Source: Bradyrhizobium liaoningense (lineage in GTDB: Bacteria > Pseudomonadota > Alphaproteobacteria > Rhizobiales > Xanthobacteraceae). Taken from it: DNA of 43,446 nucleotides. Of this stretch, positions 23,956-31,635 are shown one piece after another. The stretch's first letter is position 1. Each line of letters opens with the position of its first letter. The position numbers were made by a program, and so were the translations under genes. Location of the stretch: positions 1-43,446 of the forward strand of contig NZ_JAFCJM010000059.1 in the NCBI RefSeq assembly GCF_018130955.1. Reading direction: 5' to 3'. The notes below the pieces were generated by a model that saw only the letters and a list, made by a program, of their open reading frames with translations, made no database searches and was not told the origin of the DNA.

Positions 23956-25481
23956 CAGCCCTCGTCTCGATGAAAGGCATCGAGAAGTCCTTTCCCGGCG
24001 TGCGCGCGCTGCACAACGCCCAGTTCGACCTGCGCTCCGGCGAGGTCCATGCGCTGATGGGCGAGAACGGCGCTGGCAAGTCGACGATGATGAAGATCCT
24101 CGCCGGCATCTACCACCGCGACGGCGGCGAGGTCCTGCTCGACGGCAAGCCGGTCGAGATCAACTCGCCGCGCCAGGCCCAGGATCTCGGCATCGGTATC
24201 ATCCATCAGGAACTCAACCTGATGCCGCACCTGACGGCGGCGCAGAACATCTTCATCGGCCGCGAGCCGCGCAAGGCCGGCGGATTCCTGCTTGACGAAG
24301 CCAAGCTTAATGCCGAGGCCGCCGAGATCTTTGCCAGCATGCATCTCAAGCTCGACCCGCGCACGCTGGTCGGTGGGCTGACGATCGCCCGCCAGCAAAT
24401 GGTCGAGATCGCCAAGGCGCTGTCCTACCGCTCGCGGGTGCTGATCATGGACGAGCCGACGGCGGCGCTGAACGACGCTGAGATCAACGAGCTCTTCGCC
24501 ATTATCGCCCGCCTCAAGGCCGAGGGCGTCGGCATTGTCTACATCTCCCACAAGATGGACGAACTGAAGCGCATTGCCGACCGCGTGACGGTCATGCGCG
24601 ACGGCGAATATATCGGCTCCGTTCCCGCCGGCGAAACTCCGGTCGAGAAGATAATCGCCATGATGGTCGGACGCGCCCTCACGGACGAACGCCCCGTCGT
24701 GCCCGACCATTCGAATTCCGATATCGTGCTCGAGGTCAGGAATATCAGCCGCGGCAGCGAGATCCGCGACGTCTCCTTCTCGGTCCGCAAGGGTGAGATC
24801 CTGGGCTTCGCCGGCCTGATGGGCGCCGGCCGCACCGAGGTCGCGCGCGCCATCTTCGGCGCCGACCGGCGCGACGGCGGCGATATCCTCATGCATGGCA
24901 GGATGGTCGACATCCGCAAGCCGGAGGACGCTGTGCGCGCCGGCATCGGCTATCTCTCCGAGGACCGCAAGCATTTCGGCCTCGCCGTCGGCATGGACGT
25001 GCGCAACAACATCGCACTGGCCAGTCTCAGCCGCTTCACCGGTCCCGGGGGGCTGCTGAAGGAGCCGGCCATGCAGCAGGCCGCCGTCCACTATGTCGAC
25101 CAGCTCACCATCAAGACGCCGTCCGATCGCCAGGAGGTGCGGCTGCTCTCCGGCGGGAATCAGCAGAAGATCGTCATCGCCAAATGGCTGCTGCGCGACT
25201 GCGAGGTGCTGATCTTCGACGAGCCGACGCGCGGCATCGACGTCGGTGCCAAGAACGAGATCTACAAGCTCTTGAATGCGCTGGCCGAGCAGGGTCGTGC
25301 CATCATCGTCATCTCCTCCGAGCTGCCCGAGGTGCTCCGGCTCAGCCACCGCATCGCCGTCATGTGCGAGGGCCGGCTGACCGGCATCCTGCCTGCCGGC
25401 GCCAGCCAGGAAGAGATCATGCACCTCGCCACGCGCCGCGGTGGAGAGAACGACAAGCCGGCAAAGGGAGAGGTCAAATGA
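23952..25481 (+). CDS. Sugar ABC transporter ATP-binding protein (RbsA/XylG type, tandem ABC)
   Basis: A 509-residue protein with two ABC domains. The first has Walker A MGENGAGKST (about 37-46), Q-loop HQELNLMP and Walker B VLIMDEPTAAL. The second has the degenerate GLMGAGRTE Walker A, the signature LLSGGNQQK and Walker B VLIFDEPTRGID, as is usual for carbohydrate uptake transporter family 2. The start at 23952 (MTALVSMKGIEKSF) overlaps the lactonase stop by four bases; the frame is open upstream but only as an out-of-frame shadow of the lactonase. It should power import of L-fucose or a related deoxysugar. Confidence 0.95.
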   Translation: MTALVSMKGIEKSFPGVRALHNAQFDLRSGEVHALMGENGAGKSTMMKILAGIYHRDGGEVLLDGKPVEINSPRQAQDLGIGIIHQELNLMPHLTAAQNIFIGREPRKAGGFLLDEAKLNAEAAEIFASMHLKLDPRTLVGGLTIARQQMVEIAKALSYRSRVLIMDEPTAALNDAEINELFAIIARLKAEGVGIVYISHKMDELKRIADRVTVMRDGEYIGSVPAGETPVEKIIAMMVGRALTDERPVVPDHSNSDIVLEVRNISRGSEIRDVSFSVRKGEILGFAGLMGAGRTEVARAIFGADRRDGGDILMHGRMVDIRKPEDAVRAGIGYLSEDRKHFGLAVGMDVRNNIALASLSRFTGPGGLLKEPAMQQAAVHYVDQLTIKTPSDRQEVRLLSGGNQQKIVIAKWLLRDCEVLIFDEPTRGIDVGAKNEIYKLLNALAEQGRAIIVISSELPEVLRLSHRIAVMCEGRLTGILPAGASQEEIMHLATRRGGENDKPAKGEVK

Positions 25482-26476
25482 GTGCGATAGCATCGGCGAC
25501 GAACGTCGCGTCCGGCGCCCGCTTCTCGGGCGCGCAGCACCGGTTACTCGCATTCGCCAGCCTGATCGCGCTGGTTGCGGTGTTCAGCCTCGCCTCGCCC
25601 AATTTCATGCAGACGTCGAACATCATCGCCATCCTGCAGGCGACATCGGTCAACGGCGTGCTGGCGATTGCCGCGACGCTCGTTATCATCACCGGCGGCA
25701 TCGACCTGTCGGTCGGCACACTGATGACCTTCTGCGCGGTCATCGCCGGCGTGGTGCTGACTTTCTGGGGCATGCCGCTCGGCCTCGGCGTGCTGGCCGC
25801 CGTCCTCGCCGGCGCCTGCAGCGGCACTCTATCAGGCAGCTTCGTCGCCAAGCTCAAGATCCCGCCCTTCATCGCCACCCTCGGCATGATGCTGATCCTC
25901 AAGGGCCTGTCGCTTGTCATCTCCGGCACGCGCCCGATCTACTTCAACAGCACACCCGGCTTCACCCAGATATCGCAGGGTTCGCTGATCGGCTCCGTCT
26001 TCCCGGCCCTACCTATCCCCAACGGCGTGCTGATCCTGTTCCTGGTGGCGATTGCCGCAAGCTTCATCCTCGAGCGCACCATCCTCGGCCGCTTCACGTT
26101 CGCGCTCGGTTCCAACGAGGAAGCGGTGCGCCTGTCGGGCGTCAACACCGACCGGTGGAAGATCGCCGTCTATGCGCTCGCCGGCAGCATCTGCGGCATA
26201 GCCGGCCTGCTCATCGCCTCGCGCCTCAACTCTGCCCAGCCTGCCCTCGGCCAGGGCTACGAGCTCGACGCGATTGCGGCCGTCGTTATCGGCGGCACGT
26301 CGCTCTCGGGCGGCCGCGGCACCATCATCGGCACGCTCATTGGCGCGCTCATCATCTCCGTGCTCGCCAACGGGCTGCGCATCCTGTCGGTCGCCCAGGA
26401 ATGGCAAACCGTGGTCACCGGCTCGATCATCATTCTGGCCGTCTACACCGACATTCTGCGGCGCCGCAGGCTTTGA
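25478..26476 (+). CDS. Sugar ABC transporter permease (RbsC type)
   Basis: A 332-residue inner-membrane permease with about eight to ten hydrophobic segments and the family motifs ITGGIDLSVGTLM (about 70), PPFIATLGMM (about 128) and the EAA-like loop GSNEEAVRLSGVN (about 209), then VIGGTSLSGGRGTIIGTLIG. Start ATG 25478 overlaps the ATPase stop (ATGA). It pairs with the ATPase upstream and the binding protein downstream. A single permease gene implies a homodimer. Confidence 0.95.
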   Translation: MSAIASATNVASGARFSGAQHRLLAFASLIALVAVFSLASPNFMQTSNIIAILQATSVNGVLAIAATLVIITGGIDLSVGTLMTFCAVIAGVVLTFWGMPLGLGVLAAVLAGACSGTLSGSFVAKLKIPPFIATLGMMLILKGLSLVISGTRPIYFNSTPGFTQISQGSLIGSVFPALPIPNGVLILFLVAIAASFILERTILGRFTFALGSNEEAVRLSGVNTDRWKIAVYALAGSICGIAGLLIASRLNSAQPALGQGYELDAIAAVVIGGTSLSGGRGTIIGTLIGALIISVLANGLRILSVAQEWQTVVTGSIIILAVYTDILRRRRL

Positions 26477-26479
26477 TGA

Positions 26480-26536
26480 GGGCCTGCTTCGCGCAGCCCG
26501 ACGGCTGCGCCAACATCAAGAAGAGCGAAAACGCTC
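26480..26536 (+). repeat. Two small hairpins between permease and binding-protein genes
   Basis: GGGC-TGC (80-87) pairs with GCAGCCC (93-99) across a TTCGC loop with one bulged C (26480-26499). A second hairpin is GAGCG-AAAA-CGCTC (26523-26536). They lie right after the permease stop and before the AAGGAG ribosome site of the binding-protein gene. Such RNA structures often let the binding protein be made in excess; that use here is inferred. Confidence 0.4.
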
Positions 26537-26576
26537 CTGGCAATTTCGGATCGGAAAACGAACGTAAGGAGAAAAC

Positions 26577-27524
26577 ATGTTCACTAGACGCACCGTACTG
26601 GGCGCCATCGGCGCCGCAGCATTCCTGTGCTCTGGCTCGAGCTTCGCGCTGGCCCAGGACAAGATCTACATCCCGCTGATCTCCAAGGGCTTCCAGCATC
26701 AGTTCTGGCAGGCCGTGAAGGCCGGCGCAGACAAGGCTGCCGCCAACCTCGGCGTCACCGTCACCTTCGAAGGCCCGGATTCGGAATCGCAGGTCGATCG
26801 CCAGATCGACATGCTGGCAGCCGCTCTCGCCAAGAAGCCGGCTGCAATCGGCTTCGCCGCGCTCGACAGCCAGGCGGCCATTCCGCTTCTACGACAGGCC
26901 AAGGCCGCCAAGATCGCGGTCGTCGCCTTCGACTCCGGCGTCGACAGCGATATCCCTGTTGCCACTGCCTCGACCGACAACATCGCTGCCGCGGCTCTTG
27001 CCGCCGACAAGATGGCCGAGCTGATCGGCGATCAAGGCAAGGTCGCGCTCGTCGTCCACGACCAGACCAGCCGTACCGGCATCGACCGTCGCGACGGCTT
27101 CGTCAACCGCATGAAGCAAGCCCACCCCAAGGTCCAGATCGTCGCCACCGAATATGGCGAGGGCGACCATCTCAAGTCGACCGAGATCACCAAGGCGATC
27201 CTGCAGGCCAATCCCGACATCAAGGGCATGTTCGGCGCCAATGAGGGCTCGGCCATCGGCGTCGTCAATGGCGCCAAGGAACTCGGCCGCAAACTCGTCA
27301 TCATTGGCTATGACTCGGGCGCCCAGCAGAAGCAGGCGATCCGCGACGGCCAGATGGCCGGCGCCATCACCCAGAACCCTGTCGGCATTGGCTACAAGAC
27401 CGTCGAGGCGGCGGTGAAGGCGGCCAAGGGCGAAGCGGTCGAAAAGCGCATCGACACGGGCTTCTACTATTACGACAAGTCGAACATCGATAAGCCCGAG
27501 ATCGCGGCCGTCCTCTACGACTGA
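26577..27524 (+). CDS. Sugar ABC transporter periplasmic binding protein (RbsB type)
   Basis: A 315-residue protein with a signal peptide (MFTRRTVLGAIGAAAFLCSG, cleavage expected after FALAQ near 27; the n-region has paired arginines). The mature part is a periplasmic-binding fold of family 2: YIPLISKGFQHQFWQAVKAG at the start of the ligand domain, VDRQIDMLAAALAKKPAAIG, VAFDSGVDSD, GMFGANEGSAIGVVNGAKE and VIIGYDSGAQQKQAI. TAAGGAG stands six bases before the ATG. It should deliver the sugar to the adjacent permease. L-fucose as ligand is inferred from the operon. A terminator-like hairpin follows 15 bp after the stop. Confidence 0.95.
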   Translation: MFTRRTVLGAIGAAAFLCSGSSFALAQDKIYIPLISKGFQHQFWQAVKAGADKAAANLGVTVTFEGPDSESQVDRQIDMLAAALAKKPAAIGFAALDSQAAIPLLRQAKAAKIAVVAFDSGVDSDIPVATASTDNIAAAALAADKMAELIGDQGKVALVVHDQTSRTGIDRRDGFVNRMKQAHPKVQIVATEYGEGDHLKSTEITKAILQANPDIKGMFGANEGSAIGVVNGAKELGRKLVIIGYDSGAQQKQAIRDGQMAGAITQNPVGIGYKTVEAAVKAAKGEAVEKRIDTGFYYYDKSNIDKPEIAAVLYD

Positions 27525-27538
27525 CGCATCACATCGAC

Positions 27539-27569
27539 CGGAGGCGGTTCGCCGCCTCCGGCATTTTTT
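27539..27569 (+). terminator. Terminator-like hairpin inside the fucose operon
   Basis: CCGAGGCGG pairs with CCGCCTCCGG around a TTCG tetraloop (nine pairs with one bulged C), followed by CATTTTTTC. This has all features of a Rho-independent terminator. The next operon gene starts 19 bp later, so it probably acts as a partial terminator and 3' stabiliser that raises transporter over enzyme expression. Confidence 0.75.
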
Positions 27570-27587
27570 CAAAGCAAGGTGAACGAG

Positions 27588-28442
27588 ATGAAACTGCTCC
27601 GCTACGGCCCGAAGGGCAAAGAGAAGCCCGGCCTGCTCGACACGTCCGGCCGCGTCCGCGATCTCTCAGGCATTGTCGACGACATCGCCGGCGACGTGCT
27701 TGCGCCCGAGAGCCTCGCCCGCCTGCGCGGCATCGCTCCCGAGACCCTGCCGCTGGTCGCCGGCACGCCGCAGCAAGACCTGCGCCTGGGCGCCTGCGTC
27801 GGCCGCGTCGGAAAATTCATCTGCATCGGCCTCAACTATGCCGACCACGCCGCCGAGACGGGCGCCGCCATTCCGGCCGAACCGGTCGTCTTCAACAAGT
27901 GGACCTCGGCCATCGTCGGTCCCAACGACGACGTCGAAATCCCGCGCGGGTCGGTCAAGACCGACTGGGAGGTTGAGCTCGGCGTCGTCATCGGCACGCC
28001 GGGCCGCTACATCGACGAGGCCGACGCCATGAGCCGCGTCGCCGGTTACTGCGTGATCAACGATGTCTCCGAGCGCGAATACCAGATCGAGCGCGGCGGC
28101 ACCTGGGACAAGGGCAAGGGTTGCGACACCTTCGGCCCGACCGGCCCCTGGATGGTGACATCGGACGAGATCGCCGACCTGCAGAACCTCAAGCTCTGGC
28201 TCGACGTCGACGGCAAAAGGTTCCAGGACGGCTCGACCAAGACCATGATCTTCAGTGTCCGGCACATCGTTTCCTACCTCAGTCGCTTCATGAGCCTGCA
28301 GGCCGGCGACATCATCTCGACCGGCACCCCACCCGGCGTCGGCCTCGGCCAGAAGCCTCCCATCTATCTCAAGCCCGGCCAGACGATGACCCTCGGCATC
28401 GAAGGCCTCGGCACCCAGAGGCAGCGCGTTATCGCTGCCTGA
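27588..28442 (+). CDS. FAH family hydrolase, probable 2,4-diketo-3-deoxy-L-fuconate hydrolase
   Basis: A 284-residue fumarylacetoacetate-hydrolase family enzyme. ATG 27588 is preferred over GTG 27579 because AAGGTG lies eight bases before it. The N-terminal lid-like part (1-70) is followed by the catalytic core: FICIGLNYADHA, PVVFNKWTSAIVG, the metal-binding DWEVELGVVIG (about 127-137), INDVSEREYQ, GKGCDTFGPTGPW and the C-terminal ISTGTPPGVG. In the non-phosphorylative fucose route this family cleaves 2,4-diketo-3-deoxy-L-fuconate to pyruvate and L-lactate. The neighbouring FucD, SDRs and lldD support that reading. Confidence 0.9.
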   Translation: MKLLRYGPKGKEKPGLLDTSGRVRDLSGIVDDIAGDVLAPESLARLRGIAPETLPLVAGTPQQDLRLGACVGRVGKFICIGLNYADHAAETGAAIPAEPVVFNKWTSAIVGPNDDVEIPRGSVKTDWEVELGVVIGTPGRYIDEADAMSRVAGYCVINDVSEREYQIERGGTWDKGKGCDTFGPTGPWMVTSDEIADLQNLKLWLDVDGKRFQDGSTKTMIFSVRHIVSYLSRFMSLQAGDIISTGTPPGVGLGQKPPIYLKPGQTMTLGIEGLGTQRQRVIAA

Positions 28443-28461
28443 AGCTCCCAGGATCCAGACC

Positions 28462-29739
28462 ATGACCAGCATCATCGATATGCGAGTGCTCGACCTGCGC
28501 TTTCCGACCTCGCAGCATCTCGACGGTTCCGACGCGATGAACCCGGATCCCGACTATTCGGCGGCCTATGTCGTCCTGAAGACTGACGCGCCCGGCATCG
28601 AAGGTCATGGCCTGACGTTCACCATCGGCCGTGGCAACGAGATCTGCTGTGCGGCGATCAAGGCGATGCGCCACCTGGTCGTCGGTCTGGACATGGACAA
28701 GGTCACGGCCGACATGGGCGCCTTCTGGCGTCATGTCACGTCAGACAGCCAGCTACGCTGGATCGGGCCCGACAAGGGCGCGATCCACCTGGCCACCGGC
28801 GCAGTGGTCAACGCTGTCTGGGACATCTGGGCCAAGATGGCGGCCAAACCGCTGTGGAGGCTGGTCGCCGACATGTCGCCCGAGGAACTCGTGCGATGCA
28901 TCGACTTTCGCTACATCACCGACTGCATCACGCCCGACGAAGCTCTCGCCATGCTGCGCGAGAAGGCGCCCGGCAAGGCCGCGCGGATCGAAACTCTCAA
29001 CCGGGAAGGCTACCCCTGCTACACCACCTCTGCCGGCTGGCTCGGCTACGGCGACGAGAAGCTGCGCCGGCTCTGCCAGGAAGCGGTCGACGCCGGCTTC
29101 AGCCACGTCAAGCTCAAGGTCGGACGCGACAAGGCCGACGACATCAGGCGCCTGCGCATAGCCCGCGAAGTGCTCGGCCCCGACCGGCAGTTGATGATCG
29201 ACGCCAACCAGGTCTGGGAGGTCGACCAAGCCATCGACTGGGTGCGCGACCTTGCTTTCGCCAAGCCGTGGTTTATCGAGGAGCCGACCAATCCCGACGA
29301 CGTAGAAGGCCACCGCAAGATCCGCGAGGGCGTGGCTCCGGTTCAGATCGCCACCGGCGAGATGTGCCAGAACCGCATCATGTTCAAGCAGTTCATCATG
29401 CGCGGCGCCATCGACGTGGTGCAGATCGACTCATGCCGCCTCGGCGGCGTCAACGAGATCCTCGCCGTGCTGTTGATGGCGGCGAAATACAACCTGCCGG
29501 TCTGCCCGCATGCCGGCGGCGTCGGGCTGTGCGAATATGTCCAGCACCTGTCGATGATCGATTATGTCTGCATCGCCGGCACCCGCGAGGGCCGCGTCGT
29601 CGAATATGTCGACCACCTGCACGAGTTGTTCAAGGAACCGTGTGTCGTGCGCAATGCCGCCTACATGCCGCCGACGGCGCCGGGCTTCTCCATCGAGATG
29701 AAGCCGGCGACGTTCGAAAACTTTCAGTTCCGCGGCTGA
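28462..29739 (+). CDS. fucD: L-fuconate dehydratase (enolase superfamily)
   Basis: A 425-residue enolase-superfamily enzyme that dehydrates L-fuconate to 2-keto-3-deoxy-L-fuconate. The active-site set is intact: KxK (K217, K219 in HVKLKVG), metal ligands D247 (LMIDANQ), E273 (FIEEPT) and E300 (ATGEMCQ), and H350 in CPHAGGVGL. These positions lie within one or two residues of those described for the Xanthomonas enzyme, and the N-terminus DLRFPTSQHLDGSDAMNPDP is typical of this family rather than of mandelate racemase. AGGATCC precedes the ATG. The gene lies 19 bp after the hydrolase and 11 bp before the second SDR. Confidence 0.95.
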   Translation: MTSIIDMRVLDLRFPTSQHLDGSDAMNPDPDYSAAYVVLKTDAPGIEGHGLTFTIGRGNEICCAAIKAMRHLVVGLDMDKVTADMGAFWRHVTSDSQLRWIGPDKGAIHLATGAVVNAVWDIWAKMAAKPLWRLVADMSPEELVRCIDFRYITDCITPDEALAMLREKAPGKAARIETLNREGYPCYTTSAGWLGYGDEKLRRLCQEAVDAGFSHVKLKVGRDKADDIRRLRIAREVLGPDRQLMIDANQVWEVDQAIDWVRDLAFAKPWFIEEPTNPDDVEGHRKIREGVAPVQIATGEMCQNRIMFKQFIMRGAIDVVQIDSCRLGGVNEILAVLLMAAKYNLPVCPHAGGVGLCEYVQHLSMIDYVCIAGTREGRVVEYVDHLHELFKEPCVVRNAAYMPPTAPGFSIEMKPATFENFQFRG

Positions 29740-29750
29740 GGAAGACCACA

Positions 29751-30527
29751 ATGGACCTGCGGCTGAAGGACAAGGTGGTCATCGTCACCGGCGGCGGCGC
29801 CGGCATTGGCGGCGCGGTCACGATCGGCCTGGCGGCCGAAGGCGCCACCCCGGTCGTCTTCGGCCGCAGCCCGCTGGCAGACGATTTCGCGGCGAAGCTA
29901 AAGGAATTGTCGCCGCATTCGCTGTTCGTCCAGGTCGAACTGATGCACGACTCCGAGATCGGCCAAGCGGTGGAGCAGGTGGCCAATACCTTCGGTCGCA
30001 TCGACGGGCTGGTCAACAATGCCGGCATCAACGACGGCATCGACCTCGAAGCCGGCCCCGATGCGTTCCGCGAGTCGCTGGAGCGCAACCTGATCCACTA
30101 TTACACCACCGCGCACCACTGCCTGCCGTGGCTGAGAAAATCGCGCGGCGCCATCGTCAACGTCTCCTCCAAGACCGCCCTCACCGGCCAGGGCGGCACC
30201 AGCGGCTACACCGCCGCCAAGGGCGCGCAGCTTTCGCTCACGCGCGAATGGGCGGCGGCCCTTCGCGACGAAGGCATCCGAGTCAACGCGGTCATCCCCG
30301 CCGAGGTAATGACGCCGCTTTACGAGAAGTGGCTGAAGACTTTCGACGAACCCGAGCAGCGGCTAGAGGAAATCACCCGCCGCATACCGCTCGGACAACG
30401 GATGACGACAGCGGAAGAAATCGCCGACACTGTCATCTTCCTGCTCTCCGACAAGGCGAGCCACACGACCGGCCAATGGCTGTTCGTCGACGGCGGTTAT
30501 ACCCATCTCGATCGCGCGCTCAGTTAA
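29751..30527 (+). CDS. SDR oxidoreductase, probable L-fucose dehydrogenase
   Basis: A 258-residue short-chain dehydrogenase with TGGGAGIGGAV (about 14-24), NNAGIND (about 88-94), catalytic Ser near 139 (NVSSKTALTG) and Tyr153/Lys157 in SGYTAAKGAQ. GAGGAAG precedes ATG 29751; an upstream open frame is only the shadow of fucD. The N-terminus MDLRLKDKVVIVTGG and the position beside fucD match known L-fucose dehydrogenases that oxidise L-fucose to the lactone with NAD(P). Which of the two SDRs does which oxidation is inferred from subgroup similarity. Last clear gene of the operon; it converges on tadD. Confidence 0.85.
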   Translation: MDLRLKDKVVIVTGGGAGIGGAVTIGLAAEGATPVVFGRSPLADDFAAKLKELSPHSLFVQVELMHDSEIGQAVEQVANTFGRIDGLVNNAGINDGIDLEAGPDAFRESLERNLIHYYTTAHHCLPWLRKSRGAIVNVSSKTALTGQGGTSGYTAAKGAQLSLTREWAAALRDEGIRVNAVIPAEVMTPLYEKWLKTFDEPEQRLEEITRRIPLGQRMTTAEEIADTVIFLLSDKASHTTGQWLFVDGGYTHLDRALS

Positions 30528-30541
30528 CGTAGGAGCCCTTC

Positions 30542-30802
30542 ATGCGTCTGAGGTCGCATGTTGTCTCGCCGAACTGGTTGTATCAAATATTGCGGTGGTT
30601 CTTCTGTCTATGGCTGATTATTCGGCGGCCTTTCGATGAACCTGCGACTGCCGTTGAGAAGCTCAAGGTTATTGGCGATAACCGGGTTGCCTGGATCGAG
30701 CGAATAGGCCTTCTCAAACTTCCGTCGCGCCGCACTCAGATTGCCGCGCAGCATGTACGAATATCCCTGATCATTCAGGACTTGAACGGTTTCGCCTCCT
30801 AG
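30542..30802 (+). other. Short frame with a good ribosome site overlapping tadD antisense; doubtful
   Basis: GTAGGAGCCC stands before an ATG 15 bp after the last fucose gene, as though one more operon gene began here. The 86-codon frame has no recognisable similarity (MRLRSHVVSPNWLYQILRWF at its start), and from 30608 on it is antisense to tadD. It is probably the scar of a gene cut at the edge of the fucose island, not a working gene. Confidence 0.25.
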
Positions 30803-31144
30803 CCGGATTGCCTGGGCATACGCCTTGTCAGCCAGGTCAAATCGACGAATCCGATCATAGCTCGCAGCTAACCCAATCCAAGCAGTCACGTCCTTGGGCG
30901 ATTTCTCGACGGCGTCCTTGAAATAGCGCTGGGCGAGCCCGTAACTGCCGCGGTTGAAATGCTCCAAGCCCAGCCGCACCGGCTCGTCCGAGGGATAATA
31001 TTTGACGTCGGTCGGTTCCTGCACGGGGTCCCCGCCAGGTGGATCAACGGGAGCCACGATGGCGGCCTCCCTCAGTGTCTGGTCACACGCCGCAAGGCCT
31101 ATCCCCATCCAGCAACAGGTCAGCATTAAGAAGATGCGCCGCAT
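30608..31144 (-). CDS. tadD: TPR lipoprotein of the Tad pilus, TadD-like
   Basis: A 178-residue protein from ATG 31144 (MRRIFLMLTCCWMGIG), an upstream frame to 31177 being open too. It has a lipoprotein signal peptide with lipobox LAAC (17-20), then tetratricopeptide repeats: LGLEHFNRGSYGLAQRYFKD, VTAWIGLAASYDRIRRFDLA and VLNDQGYSYMLRGNLSAARR (about 55-165). In Tad systems TadD is an outer-membrane pilotin-like partner of the secretin. It is the last gene of the pilus locus and converges on the fucose operon. Confidence 0.85.
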   Translation of the reverse strand: MRRIFLMLTCCWMGIGLAACDQTLREAAIVAPVDPPGGDPVQEPTDVKYYPSDEPVRLGLEHFNRGSYGLAQRYFKDAVEKSPKDVTAWIGLAASYDRIRRFDLADKAYAQAIRLGGETVQVLNDQGYSYMLRGNLSAARRKFEKAYSLDPGNPVIANNLELLNGSRRFIERPPNNQP

Positions 31145-31222
31145 AAGCACTGTCCCCGCCCGGCTCAGCGGCCTCATGGAAATATCATCGCTAAATTACT
31201 CAAGCTACGGCCCTTTCGCCCC

Positions 31223-31624
31223 TTACCTGCCAGCTGCTGGTCCGCCGACCGGCACCGAAACTCCAGCAGTCGAACCAGCTCCCAATCCTTCGATGTTGAC
31301 GTTCTGCGTCGGCGTCGTCCGGACGCCCATTTGCCTCGTCGGATCGCCTATGTCGGGAAGCTGATCCACCGGCTGTTGTGTCTTGCCATAGCGTGTGACG
31401 GCGGCACCGACGCGCCGAGCGTCGTACGCGATCCTGCGATCGCCGACGTTTCGCGGCCAGGGATGGATAGTATGTGTGACGGCGTTGACCTCTTTGGCGT
31501 TGCCGGCGCTCATCGTGATGGTATCGGAACGCTGGAAGTAGCGGTCCACCTCGTCATGACCGGCGAGGCCGTAACATCCCCCGAGCAGGATGGGCGCGAA
31601 CAGAACCAGATTCCTTATGGCCAT
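31223..31624 (-). CDS. Small pilus-locus lipoprotein, CpaD-like
   Basis: A 133-residue protein with a lipoprotein signal peptide (MAIRNLVLFAPILLGGC, lipobox LGGC). After it come YFQRSDTITMSAGNAKEVNAV near 29 and a proline/glycine-rich tail. The ...SDTIT...GNA...N...H.I.PWP pattern resembles the short pilus assembly lipoproteins found between cpaC and tadD in Bradyrhizobium-type loci, so an outer-membrane accessory of the secretin is likely. It is shorter than classical CpaD. GAGGAGCGAGAG precedes the ATG, which lies 11 bp after the cpaC stop. Confidence 0.75.
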   Translation of the reverse strand: MAIRNLVLFAPILLGGCYGLAGHDEVDRYFQRSDTITMSAGNAKEVNAVTHTIHPWPRNVGDRRIAYDARRVGAAVTRYGKTQQPVDQLPDIGDPTRQMGVRTTPTQNVNIEGLGAGSTAGVSVPVGGPAAGR

Positions 31625-31635
31625 CTCTCGCTCCT

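Noticed and set aside
23928..25553. Minus-strand open frame of 541 codons
   Set aside because: Antisense to the ABC ATPase; repeated LVDD/HDGDAV-like composition is typical of a GC-rich shadow.
28854..29750. N-terminal extension of the second SDR by almost 300 codons
   Set aside because: It is an out-of-frame reading of fucD; the SDR fold starts at ATG 29751 with its own ribosome site.
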